NCBI RefSeq assembly: GCF_000227465.1
Contig: NC_016047.1
Location: 2,026,857 to 2,090,856 of the forward strand
DNA: 64,000 nt
Origin: Bacillus spizizenii TU-B-10
GTDB lineage: Bacteria > Bacillota > Bacilli > Bacillales > Bacillaceae
Direction of reading: 5' to 3'
In this document: one piece after another, positions 33,450 to 44,300 of the stretch
How positions within the stretch are numbered: the first letter of the stretch is position 1
How the letters are laid out: every line of letters starts with the position of its first letter
The notes under the pieces: model-generated
What the model saw: only the letters and a program-made list of their open reading frames with translations
Told to the model about the DNA's origin: nothing
The model's database searches: none
Program-made: the position numbers and the translations under genes

Positions 33450-36400
33450 TTATTTTCGCTCAGATTTTGTGCGACTCGTATATGGCAATTGTTCATGAGG
33501 TACAAGCTCACCAAAATGCCGTTCTTCAATACTTTTCATGATAGACCGAATCGTATTCACGTTCTCTTCAATATATTGAGGATCAAATATTGTAACGTGG
33601 CCTCCCTTTAATTCATATTCCTGGTAATTGTGAGCGGTTGAGTGCGTCCAACCTCTTTCGGTCATATCGTCGCATAACAAGTGATGAATGTTGGCATTGA
33701 CGGTGCCGGAATTGATCAGTTGATTATGATATGCAAGATAGCCTCTAATTTTTTCTTTTATTGAAGGAATGGTTAATATCTCTCTATAATAAATCGGAAT
33801 AATATCCAGATTTAGATGGACGATCTCTTCTACTTCCTTTTCAGATAAATGAGTCAACGAAGTGGTGATTTGAGAGTCCAGCATAATCACATCAGATACG
33901 GTGCGTCCTCGCTGCTCCAAGGCTTTGGCCACTTCAAAAGCCAAATTCGATCCTGAAGAATATCCAAGCAAAACAAATGGTCCCTGTTCTTGAATGTCTA
34001 TCATGCTTTCTGCATACCGGTCAATTATCGATTTCTCATAGGATGGGTCTTCTGTAAAATCAGCGGCATAGACAACGCAGTCGCCATCAAGCCTGTTCGC
34101 CATTTCATTATAAACCAACCCATATCCAATTAATGGAGGGAAACAGAACACAGGGATCGAACCGTTTTGATTCAACTTGACGAATACGTTTTCCGTCTTG
34201 GACGGTAAAGCCGCGGCTTGAATAGCCCGTGCCATTGTTTCGATGGTAGAGGCTTCATAAACGACGTGATAATGCAATTTGATTCCCATAACTGCTTTAA
34301 TTTGATCAACTAATTGTAATACTTTGAGTGAATGGCCGCCAACGTCAAAGAAGTTATCTTTAATCCCCAGCTCAGAATGAGCCAAAACGTCTTTCCATAT
34401 CTCAGCCAGCTGCTTTTCAATCAACGTTCGGGGAGCAGCATATTCGGTTCCGGCCAGCATATTTCCATCAGGAGCGGGCAAAGCTTTTCGATCGATTTTG
34501 CCATTGGCGGTTAAAGGCATTTCATCTACCCGTACAAAGTAGGCTGGAATCATATAAGCGGGCAGTTTGTTCTGCAATTGCTGCTTGAGCTGGAGCGTTT
34601 TTAATGATTCGTCTCCTGTCACATAAGCACACAACTGGTTGGAGCTCTCTTCTTCGACCGCGAGGACGACCGCTTCTTTAACAGATTCCACTTGCAATAA
34701 AGCCGCTTCGACCTCGCCGAGTTCAATACGGTAGCCTCGGACTTTCACCTGATGATCGATTCGTCCCAAATACTCCATATGTCCATCCGGCAACCAGCGG
34801 GCGGCATCGCCCGTTTTGTACATTTTCTCGCCTGCGGCAAACGGATGTTCAACAAATTTTTCAGCCGTTAAGTCAGGACGGTTCAAATATCCCCTGGCTA
34901 CTCCGGCTCCGCTAATATACATTTCTCCGGGGACACCGATCGGCACCGGTTTCATACCCGAATCCAGCAGATAAATGTTCATATTGGCCGCAGGCTTACC
35001 AATTGGCACCGATTCCTGTCTGTCTTTCTTCGGATCGTAGAGATAAATCATACATCCGACTACAGTTTCCGTTGGCCCGTATTCGTTAAAGATTTCAATT
35101 TGATCTTGAAATTGTGCGCTGATGCTTTTTGCCAGCCGTGTACTTAAATTGTCGCCGCCGACAATCATTTTCCGGATCGTGCACTCAGGCGAGATGTTCA
35201 TTTCTTTCAATAACTGCAAATGAGCCGGGGTCAGCTTGATAATATCAACCCTAGAATCCTCAACAATGGATGAAAGCAAAGTCGTCCTGTCTTTATCTCC
35301 GTAGACAATGATGGCATTTCCGCTGATGAGCGGTGTAAAAATAGATGTTACCGTTAAGTCGAAAGCAATGGATGAATATAGCGGAAAGGTCGTTTTCTCA
35401 CCTTTTACATACACCCTGTCAGCCCACCAAATATAATTGGTTAAGCCTTGATGCTCGATTAATACCCCTTTAGGCTTTCCTGTAGAGCCCGATGTATAGA
35501 TGACATACGCCAAATCTTTTATATTGCTTATCCGCTCAAGATTAGAGCGCTCTTCGTGATAAGAATTTTCATCATCCAATAGAACGATCGTGCCTTCAAG
35601 AGCCAATCGCTGCTGAAGATGGCTCTGTGTCAAGACAATTTCTGTTTTGGAGTCGTCTAATATATACTGTATGCGCTGCTCTGGATAATCCGGATCAATA
35701 GGCACGTAGGCGCCGCCGGCTTTTAATACGGCCAGAATTCCCACAACCAGTTCAATGCTGTGGTCGCTGACGATAGCTGCGGTTTGGTCCGGCCTCACTC
35801 CCTTGGCCCTTAAGGTTCGTGCCAATTGATTGGCTTGTTCATTTAATTGCCGGTAGGTCAGTTTCTGATCCTCAAAAACAATTGCGACCTGCTCAGGCGT
35901 TCGCTCCGCTTGTTCCTCAAACAATTGATAAATTGTTTTTTCCTTTGGATACTCGGTCGCTGTATCGTTACATTTTTCGATAAGGAGCGATCGCTCATCT
36001 GCCGAAAGGATATCGAGTTCTTGAACATGCATCGCCGTATCGTTTACCATTTGCTTGATGATTTCCATAAAATGCGCTTGTATCCGTTCAACAGTTGCTT
36101 GATCATAAACATTGGCATTGTATACAAAATGCATTTCCATATCTTCTGCCGGCATCACAATGAAATTAAAATCGTAATGAGTATGTTCTTCCAAATGGAA
36201 ATCACTAATGTCTAAGACGTCGTGATCCCGCTTCATATGCTCCATTTGTTTCTCGACCGGGTAATTCTCAAATACCATAATATGATTGATCAACTGCTGC
36301 TTTTGTTCGGTTTGAGCCTGAATTTCATACAATGGAAATGTATCGTATGGTTGAGATGCCAGTGCATGCTCCTGGTTCATTTTCAATACTTGTGCAACTG

Positions 36401-39400
36401 TCATCTCTGGTTGAGCACAAACACGTATGGGAATGGTATTAATAAATAGGCCTACCATTGATTCAATACCCGGAATGTCTGCCGGCCGGCCGGATACGAC
36501 AGTGCCGAAAACGACATCCTGAGTACCGTTATATCTTTGCAGCAACAAGCCCCATGCGGTTTGCATCCATGTATTAACGGTGACATGATGTTGGCTTGCG
36601 GCTCGTTTGATTTCCTCTGTGAGCTGCTTTCCGAGACGGCACGCAAGCTTTTGTTTTTGATATCCTCTGGCCTGATCGGAAAATGGTTCTTTCAACAAAA
36701 CAGTTTGCCCTTCATAACCGTCCAAATAATCCCGCCAATAGACTGCAGCTTGCTCGTGATCTTGTTCATCCAGCCATTCGATATATCGTCTGTACGGCGT
36801 CACGGCGTCACGCTTCGGTTGCCTACGCTCAATAATCGCATAATAGGTTTCAAACACTTCTTTCGTAATCAGCGGCAAGCACCAGCCATCCATTAAAATA
36901 TGATGAAAGCTCCAAATCAATCGCGCTTTGTCTTCATCGGTTCGCAGGATCGATACGCGCATTAAAGCATCGCGGGTAAGATTGAATCCCCGCTCCTTAT
37001 CTTTTCTCGCAAAAGCAGCAATGAACTCGCTGCGTTGATCAACATTCATATTGCGAATATCTTCAACGACAGTTTCAATCGGCTTATGCCGGAGCACAAT
37101 TTGCAAGGGCTGTTCTTTCCATTCGGTATAAAATTGAGTTCGCAGAATGTCATATCTTTTGGCCAACTGCGACAAACTCATCATAAAAGCCTCGATATCC
37201 AAGAGGCCCTTCAAATCAAAAGCCGCTTGTTCAAAGTAAGCTCCGGAAGCCGAATCAATTAAACTATGGAACAACATTCCCTTCTGCATAGGGGTTAACG
37301 GATATATATTTTCAATTTCGCCAAGATGCTGTGCTTGTTGTACAAATTGATCTAGTTCGTCGATAGATATTTCTTTTAACGAAATATCGCTTGGTGTCAG
37401 CTGAACTTGATCCTGGGCCGTACAATGTTCGATGACTTGTCGCAAACTGCTTTTGAACAGATCGGCGCATGTTTCCATTGTTTCTTTATGATATTGTTTA
37501 CCGCAGTAGCTAATTGCCAGTGACAATTGTCCGTTTGAAATCATGCCGTTAATATCAAGGGCATAGGTGATGGGATGCTTGTCGCTGGCTATTTTTCCGC
37601 TGGAGTAAGGTGATACCTCAATACCCCCTTTTTGTAAATCTTGATCAAATTGCCCCAGAAAATTAAAACTAATTTCCGGTTGTCCGGTAAATTCCCGAGC
37701 CTCTCGGTGATCGGATAAATACTTGATCAGGCCGTAACCTATTCCTTTTTGGGGAATCTTACGCAAATGTTCTTTCACGGTTTTAATCCGCTGCGAGATA
37801 TCTTGGTCCGCCTTGATGGGAAGGAATACCGGGTATTGGCTCGTAAACCAGCCCACTGTACGTGAAATATCGAGGTCTGGAATAATAGACTCTCTGCCAT
37901 GTCCTTCAAGATGAATGAGAATGTCTTCGTGTCCAGTCCAACGATGAATAGCAATTCCCAGCCCGGTCAGCAATAAATCGTTTATTTCAGTCGTATAAGC
38001 TCGATGAGCGTTTTTTAATAACCGCTCTGTTTCCTCTGCCGTCCATTGGACGATGATCGTTTCCCGGTCTTCGGCTAGGCCGATTTCCTGCTCGTTATCC
38101 TTTGGCAGTTTAGGTGCTGGAATATGTTCATGCTGGAACCAGTATTGATTTTTCATTTCAAACTCCGGACTTCCTGCATAACGTTTCAACTGTTCCGCCC
38201 ATAACAGGTAGGAATCCGTTTTCTTTGGAAGCTGGATCGCTTCTCTGTTTTGCAGCTGCTCGTAAGCAGCCGCTATATCTTCGATTAATATTCTCCATGA
38301 AACGCCATCGATGACTAAATGATGGGCCACAATCAGCAAATGATCTCCATCATGACACTGAAACAATCCCAGTTTAATGAGCGGGCCTTCAGCTAATTGA
38401 ATGGATTGCTGAATCTCATTGGATAATGTTTCAATCGCTTGGGCAACATTGTTTTCTTCGAGTAACGAGAACACTTCAAGACTGAATAGATCCCCTTCGT
38501 CGATCCCCCGATTTCGAGCTTCGTATCCATGTTTTGCAGGAACATAGACCATGCGCAAAGCATCATGATGCTCGACGATCTTTCTCATGACTTCCTGAAG
38601 CATCGGTACATTCAATCCCTCTTTCCAATAAAGCATGACCGCTTGATTATAGTGGTGCAGATCGGGGTGTTGCTGGTCAAAAAACCAATGTTGAATAGGC
38701 GTCAGCAAAGCCGGACCTTTGATTTCCCCTTGTTCTGCAACTCGGGTGACCGGTTCTACATAGGGAACAAGTTCAGAGATCGTTGGGTATTTAAACAAGT
38801 GTTTGATTTCAAACTTATACCCGGCTTGGTATAATCTTGAGGACACTTGAATCGACTTAATGGAGTCTCCCCCTAATTCGAAGAAATGATCCGAGACTCC
38901 GACCCGCTCTAAGCCTAATACTGACTCCCACGTTGCGGCTAGTATTTTTTCCAGTTCTGTCCGCGGAGCTGTATAGTTCATACCTGTGAGATTCTCTCTC
39001 GGAGAAGGCAGTGCCCGGCGATCTATTTTTCCATTCAAAGTTAGCGGCATCGCTTTCAGCTGAATGAAATAAGCAGGTATCATATAGGAAGGCAGCTGTC
39101 TGGATAGATGTTCCCGAAGCTCGCCTGCCGTTAAAGTATCGTTTGCGGTGTAATAGGCGCACAGGGATGTTTCCCCGTTGATTTCTTGTGCTAGAACGAT
39201 GGATTCCTGAATTGACGGGATATGGAATAAAGCGGCCTCGACTTCGCCAGTTTCAATCCGATAACCCCGAATTTTCACCTGGTGGTCGATTCGGCCCAAA
39301 TACTCGATATTTCCATCCGGCAGCCACCTTGCTAAATCTCCCGTCCGGTACATCCGCTCTTCCGCTGAAAACGGGTTATCTACAAATTTCTCCGCCGTCA

Positions 39401-41285
39401 GCTCTGGGCGGTTCAAATAGCCCCGCGCAAGTCCATCTCCCGCTATGCACAGTTCTCCTGCCACACCAACTGGCTGCATATGTCCGGCCTGTAATATATA
39501 CAATTGAATGTTTGAAATTGGCTTGCCTATAGGAACCGAGGTATACCTTTTGTCCGCCTTGCATTCAAAGTACGATACATCGATCGTTGCCTCAGTCGGT
39601 CCGTACAGGTTGATGATTTGAGCATGGCTCACCGGTGCTATAATGCGCTGAAACCCGTCCACATGTTTGGGCGTTAAGGCTTCGCCGCTTGCAAACACAT
39701 ATCTTAACGACGCCAGCTTTCGCTTTAGCTTTTCGCCGGGCTTCTGTTCCATTGATTCCAGAAAAGCATGCAGCATCGCTGGTACAAAATGCAATGTGCT
39801 GACACCTTTTTGTGCAATTGTATCCAATATCAACTCAGGGTTCTTTTCTCCTCCGTTTGGCAACAATACCACTTTAGAGCCTACGATTGACCACCAGAAC
39901 AGTTCCCATACCGATACATCAAAAGTGATCGCGGTTTTTTGCAGAATTGCATCCCGTTTATCCAGCGGGTAATTTTCCTGCATCCACACCAGTCGATTGA
40001 TCACTGAGCGGTGCTCCACCATAACCCCTTTCGGCTTACCTGTTGATCCTGATGTATAGATGACATATGCCAACTGATTCGGGCCGGAAGTCGATTCCAA
40101 GTTTGAACCGTCTTCGCTGAAGGTTTGCGGATCTTCCATATCCAGCACTTTCCCCGTAAAAGGCACTTTCTCCCGCAAATGACTTTGCACTAATAGCAAC
40201 TTCGTATCTGAATCTTCCAATATGTATCGAATCCGTTCCTCAGGATAGCTCGGATCAATCGGCACATACGCACCACCAGCTTTCAAAATCCCAAAGAGCC
40301 CTACGATCATTTCCAGGGAGCGTTCGGCCATAATCCCAACCGGCTGATCCGGATGCACACCTTCGGATTGCAGCGTTCGAGCGATCCGATTCGCCTTTTC
40401 ATTAAGTTCCTTGTACGTCAGCTGGCTTTCCTCGTACACGACAGCCACTTGATCCGGCGTACGATTCGCTTGTTCCTCAAACAATTGATGAATCGTTTTT
40501 TCTCGCGGATACTCGGCCGCCGTTTGATTATAGTCCTGAAATGTATTAATTTCCGTGTCAGTCAAAATATGAAGCTGGCTAATGGTGATGTCAGGTTGAA
40601 ATAGTATGATTGAATAAAGGCGATTTAAATGTTCGATCACTTGCATCATATACTGATGATCATAAGCTTGTTCGTTGTAAGTTACTTTTAAATGAATAGC
40701 GTCATTCTTGATGTCAAATTGAAATAATGTATCTGAAGCAGCTGTCTCTTTAAAATGGGTGAGGTGAATTTGATCTAATGATACGATCGCAGGGATCATT
40801 GGCAAATGGTTGGAATTGTAGGTTAGATTTAATGGACCGACCATTTTATCAAAAGGAACATCCTGATTTAAGATGGCATCGTTCAGCGTATGTTTGAATT
40901 CATTAAATATGGATTTAAACGTACTGTTCTCATTTATGTTTTGTTTGAGCAACATGATTTGATCCAAACGAAGGTCTTCATCGGTTTCGTCTTCGAAGGT
41001 TGGGACACCTACAATAATACTCTCTTCCCCTGTATATTTGTGCAAAAGGCACTTGATACCAACCAGGAGAACCAAATAAACGGCCATTGGTGATTGATTC
41101 GCCATCGTCATGATGCGCAGGGATACATCGGATCGCAATGAAGTATGAATACTGTTAGAGGTGTTTAAAGCATCGTGCTCTAATGCTGATGAGTCCGACA
41201 TGTGAAACGAAGGGAATGCAATGGGACGATCTTCCGCGTCGAACATGTTGCTCCAGAACAGTTCCTGTTGTTTAAATTCTGACAT
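33450..41285 (-). CDS. mycC: Mycosubtilin synthetase subunit C (D-Ser and Asn modules, thioesterase)
   Basis: A 2611-residue nonribosomal peptide synthetase. Order: half condensation domain (residues 1-245, no HHxxxDG); A1 with FDVSVWE, HFVP and FASG (pocket DVWHFSLIDK, serine); PCP with S808 in GGDSIKS; epimerisation domain (HHLVIDG near 988); condensation domain (FHHILMDGW); A2 with [15 protein letters not shown] and MIVGG (DLTKIGEVGK, asparagine); PCP (S near 2319); thioesterase about 2365-2611 with GYSSG (S near 2443), D near 2470 and H near 2563. It adds D-Ser6 and Asn7 and cyclises the lipopeptide. CTGGAGGG lies before the ATG. The D-Ser then Asn order distinguishes mycosubtilin from iturin A and the bacillomycins. 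Confidence 0.93.
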   Translation of the reverse strand: MSEFKQQELFWSNMFDAEDRPIAFPSFHMSDSSALEHDALNTSNSIHTSLRSDVSLRIMTMANQSPMAVYLVLLVGIKCLLHKYTGEESIIVGVPTFEDETDEDLRLDQIMLLKQNINENSTFKSIFNEFKHTLNDAILNQDVPFDKMVGPLNLTYNSNHLPMIPAIVSLDQIHLTHFKETAASDTLFQFDIKNDAIHLKVTYNEQAYDHQYMMQVIEHLNRLYSIILFQPDITISQLHILTDTEINTFQDYNQTAAEYPREKTIHQLFEEQANRTPDQVAVVYEESQLTYKELNEKANRIARTLQSEGVHPDQPVGIMAERSLEMIVGLFGILKAGGAYVPIDPSYPEERIRYILEDSDTKLLLVQSHLREKVPFTGKVLDMEDPQTFSEDGSNLESTSGPNQLAYVIYTSGSTGKPKGVMVEHRSVINRLVWMQENYPLDKRDAILQKTAITFDVSVWELFWWSIVGSKVVLLPNGGEKNPELILDTIAQKGVSTLHFVPAMLHAFLESMEQKPGEKLKRKLASLRYVFASGEALTPKHVDGFQRIIAPVSHAQIINLYGPTEATIDVSYFECKADKRYTSVPIGKPISNIQLYILQAGHMQPVGVAGELCIAGDGLARGYLNRPELTAEKFVDNPFSAEERMYRTGDLARWLPDGNIEYLGRIDHQVKIRGYRIETGEVEAALFHIPSIQESIVLAQEINGETSLCAYYTANDTLTAGELREHLSRQLPSYMIPAYFIQLKAMPLTLNGKIDRRALPSPRENLTGMNYTAPRTELEKILAATWESVLGLERVGVSDHFFELGGDSIKSIQVSSRLYQAGYKFEIKHLFKYPTISELVPYVEPVTRVAEQGEIKGPALLTPIQHWFFDQQHPDLHHYNQAVMLYWKEGLNVPMLQEVMRKIVEHHDALRMVYVPAKHGYEARNRGIDEGDLFSLEVFSLLEENNVAQAIETLSNEIQQSIQLAEGPLIKLGLFQCHDGDHLLIVAHHLVIDGVSWRILIEDIAAAYEQLQNREAIQLPKKTDSYLLWAEQLKRYAGSPEFEMKNQYWFQHEHIPAPKLPKDNEQEIGLAEDRETIIVQWTAEETERLLKNAHRAYTTEINDLLLTGLGIAIHRWTGHEDILIHLEGHGRESIIPDLDISRTVGWFTSQYPVFLPIKADQDISQRIKTVKEHLRKIPQKGIGYGLIKYLSDHREAREFTGQPEISFNFLGQFDQDLQKGGIEVSPYSSGKIASDKHPITYALDINGMISNGQLSLAISYCGKQYHKETMETCADLFKSSLRQVIEHCTAQDQVQLTPSDISLKEISIDELDQFVQQAQHLGEIENIYPLTPMQKGMLFHSLIDSASGAYFEQAAFDLKGLLDIEAFMMSLSQLAKRYDILRTQFYTEWKEQPLQIVLRHKPIETVVEDIRNMNVDQRSEFIAAFARKDKERGFNLTRDALMRVSILRTDEDKARLIWSFHHILMDGWCLPLITKEVFETYYAIIERRQPKRDAVTPYRRYIEWLDEQDHEQAAVYWRDYLDGYEGQTVLLKEPFSDQARGYQKQKLACRLGKQLTEEIKRAASQHHVTVNTWMQTAWGLLLQRYNGTQDVVFGTVVSGRPADIPGIESMVGLFINTIPIRVCAQPEMTVAQVLKMNQEHALASQPYDTFPLYEIQAQTEQKQQLINHIMVFENYPVEKQMEHMKRDHDVLDISDFHLEEHTHYDFNFIVMPAEDMEMHFVYNANVYDQATVERIQAHFMEIIKQMVNDTAMHVQELDILSADERSLLIEKCNDTATEYPKEKTIYQLFEEQAERTPEQVAIVFEDQKLTYRQLNEQANQLARTLRAKGVRPDQTAAIVSDHSIELVVGILAVLKAGGAYVPIDPDYPEQRIQYILDDSKTEIVLTQSHLQQRLALEGTIVLLDDENSYHEERSNLERISNIKDLAYVIYTSGSTGKPKGVLIEHQGLTNYIWWADRVYVKGEKTTFPLYSSIAFDLTVTSIFTPLISGNAIIVYGDKDRTTLLSSIVEDSRVDIIKLTPAHLQLLKEMNISPECTIRKMIVGGDNLSTRLAKSISAQFQDQIEIFNEYGPTETVVGCMIYLYDPKKDRQESVPIGKPAANMNIYLLDSGMKPVPIGVPGEMYISGAGVARGYLNRPDLTAEKFVEHPFAAGEKMYKTGDAARWLPDGHMEYLGRIDHQVKVRGYRIELGEVEAALLQVESVKEAVVLAVEEESSNQLCAYVTGDESLKTLQLKQQLQNKLPAYMIPAYFVRVDEMPLTANGKIDRKALPAPDGNMLAGTEYAAPRTLIEKQLAEIWKDVLAHSELGIKDNFFDVGGHSLKVLQLVDQIKAVMGIKLHYHVVYEASTIETMARAIQAAALPSKTENVFVKLNQNGSIPVFCFPPLIGYGLVYNEMANRLDGDCVVYAADFTEDPSYEKSIIDRYAESMIDIQEQGPFVLLGYSSGSNLAFEVAKALEQRGRTVSDVIMLDSQITTSLTHLSEKEVEEIVHLNLDIIPIYYREILTIPSIKEKIRGYLAYHNQLINSGTVNANIHHLLCDDMTERGWTHSTAHNYQEYELKGGHVTIFDPQYIEENVNTIRSIMKSIEERHFGELVPHEQLPYTSRTKSERK

Positions 41286-41333
41286 TTAAATCCCTCCAGT
41301 AAATTTAAATTCTTGCTTCGAAGGCGGCTGACG

Positions 41334-41367
41334 GCTGTCCCCGCATGATCAACATGATGGAGACAGC
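41334..41367. repeat. Imperfect inverted repeat in the mycB-mycC gap
   Basis: GCTGTC (41334-41339) pairs with GACAGC (41362-41367), with an inner CATG/CATG stem. There is no T run, so it is not an intrinsic terminator. It could affect mRNA processing or stability. Confidence 0.45.
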
Positions 41368-41382
41368 TGCTACCGACTGTTT

Positions 41383-44300
41383 TTAGAAATCTAATTCGAT
41401 TACGCTTGCAAAGTGTTCCTTTTTGTTTACTTTCTCGCTTAATTGGATCTCTTTTAATGGAATTGATGAGTTTTGTATAACTGCTGATAGGATCATCACG
41501 TAATCCTGTGCCAGCGTAGCAATGGTTCTCTTTTTAAATAGCTTCGTACAGTAGTCAAAGCTGCCTTGAATCTCGTGCTGGTTCATCTCGAAGGTCAGCT
41601 GCAAATCAAATTTTGCCACTGTATGTGTTTCTTCATAAGGTCTGACGGCAAGAGAATCTATTTCAATATCCGTTTGCTCTGTATTTTGCAGAACAAACAT
41701 CGTATCGAATAGCGGATTACGGCTTAAATCTCGCTGCACTCCCAGCTTCTCAACCAATTCCTCAAAAGGATACTCTTGATTTTCATAAGATTTTAGCATT
41801 GTTTCTTTGGTTTCTGTTACATAATCTATAAAGGTCTTTTCTCCAGCCGGAGCCGTGCGAATGGCTAATGTATTCACAAACATCCCGATGATATGTTGTA
41901 AATCTTCATGCACTCTTCCCGCAACAGGTGTACCAACAACGATATCTTCTTGACCGCTATATTTGGCCAGCAGTATGGTATAGGCTGCGAACAAGATCAT
42001 ATACGTAGTCGATCCCGTCAATTCTTCCAGCTGTTTAACACCTTGGACAACAGACTCGTCGAGAACAAAGTTGTATCGTTTCCCATCAAAGCTTCGAACT
42101 TGCGGTCTGGCAAAATCTTTCGGCAACTCAAATGACGGAAGCGCCTCGTGAAATACATCCAGCCAATAGTCTTCCTGCTTCTTCATCCGTTCTTTCTGCG
42201 CTGCTTGCTGCTGCCATGCAGTGAAGTCTTTGTATTGAATCCGGAGCGGTGCTAATTCTTTACCGTCATACAATTGAATCAGTTCTTCGACAAAAATGTT
42301 CATAGAAGCGCCGTCCGTAACGATATGATGCATGTCAAACATGAAAATATGCTTTTCTTGTTCCAATTCAATAAGTCCAACTCGAAGCAATGGGGCCTTG
42401 CTTAGATCGAATGTACGTACGAAGGTGCGGAACAGCTCCTCGACCTCCTCAGTCGTTGCCTTGTACCTTTCGATAGTGAACTCCACCTCCGGCTTGACCA
42501 TCTGCATCGGTTCTCCACGGATCATTTCAAATCCGGTTCGCAGCGATTCATGGCGCTGAATCAGTCTATGGAACGCAGTTTGTAAACGATCCATGTCGAT
42601 CCTTCCCTCCAGCGTCAAAATCCCCGGCATGTTGTAACTTAGTTCTCCGCCTTCAATTTGTGTGGATAGGTAAACCATCTTTTGTACGGAAGATACAGGA
42701 TAAACATCCTTCACTTCTACAGCAGGGATATAATCCGGTCCGCAGGTTTCCGAGTTTGCGATGACTTTTGCCATTTCCTCAATGGTCGGCCCTTGAAACA
42801 CTTCTCTTAACGAAATCGTTTTGTTGAATTGCTTATGGATTTTGCCAACGAGCGTCATCCCCCGTAACGAATGCCCGCCCAGATCGAAAAAGTTATCTTT
42901 CACGCCTACTTGTTCTACCTTCAATACTTCTTTCCAGATGAGAACTAACTGTTCTTCCAGTCTCGTTCTTGGAGCAACATAGTCAATCCCGGTTTGCATG
43001 CCTGCTACGGGCAGCGGCAATGCACTGCGATTCACCTTTCCATTTGATGTTAACGGCATTTGCTCCAGCTGCATCAGGTATGAAGGTATCATGTAGCCAG
43101 GTATTTGCTGAGCAAGCTTTTCTTTGAGTTGACTGATTGGCAGTGCTTGCTCCGCTACAAAATAGGCATACAAATCGCTTTGCCCTTCTGCGTTTTCTCT
43201 GGCCAGAACAACTGCTTCCTGTACACGCTCAATGTTGAGAAGAGCTGCCTCCACCTCGTTTAGTTCGATACGGTAACCGCGAATTTTGACTTGATGGTCC
43301 ATTCTTCCCACATATTCAATGTTGCCATCAGGAAGGTAGCGGGCAAGATCCCCAGTTTTATACATCCGTTTATTTGCATCATAGGGATGCGGAACAAATT
43401 TTTCGCGTGTTAAGGATTCCCGGTTATGATAACCTCTTGCCAAACTGACCCCTGCAATACAAAGCTCACCAACGATACCAATAGGCTGTAGCGTCCCGGC
43501 TTCATTCAGGATTAGAATTTCTGTGTTCGAAATCGGTTTACCGATTGGCGGCATCTCCTGATGAATTTCCGGATCGACGGTACACATGGTCACGACATGC
43601 GTTTCTGATGGACCGTAATGATTATGCAGCGTAACTTGGTGACGCATCAGCATTTCACGCAGCGTATTCGTCATAATAAGCTGCTCTCCCGCTGTGATAA
43701 TATGATCCACACATTCGGCAAACGGTTCAAAATATTGTTTCTCCGATGCAAGGAGCTTGAGGAACGCAGTCGGGAGAAATGCCGTTTGTATCCTGTGTGT
43801 CTTGACAAATTCGTTGAGCTCACGAATCTCCCGTTTTGCCTCGTTGTCGATAATATAGAGTGTCCCTCCGCTTAAGAGCGTGGAGAAAATCTCTTGATAG
43901 CAAACATCGAAACTCATTGCGGCAAATTGCAGCACTCTGTCAAAGCGCAGCTGTGTATATTCCCGCTCATAAGCGAGTAAATTCAACATGGTTTTATGCT
44001 CTAATTGAACCCCTTTAGGTTTTCCGGTAGTACCTGATGTGTAAATGACATAGAATAAATGATTTTCCGCATAGGAAAGGTTAAGGTTGCTTGCATCACC
44101 CTGATATACCAATGGATCGTCAAGCAGAACTACAGATCCTTCGAAGGAAGGAGGAACGGTATGCCCTACACAAGTCACAAGTACATCGGCGCCGCTGTCT
44201 TCCATTAAATAAGCACGCCGTTCATCAGGGAGTTCCGGGTCTATAGGAAGAAATGCCCCACCGGCCTTTAATATCGCTAATATTCCGATCATCATATTTG

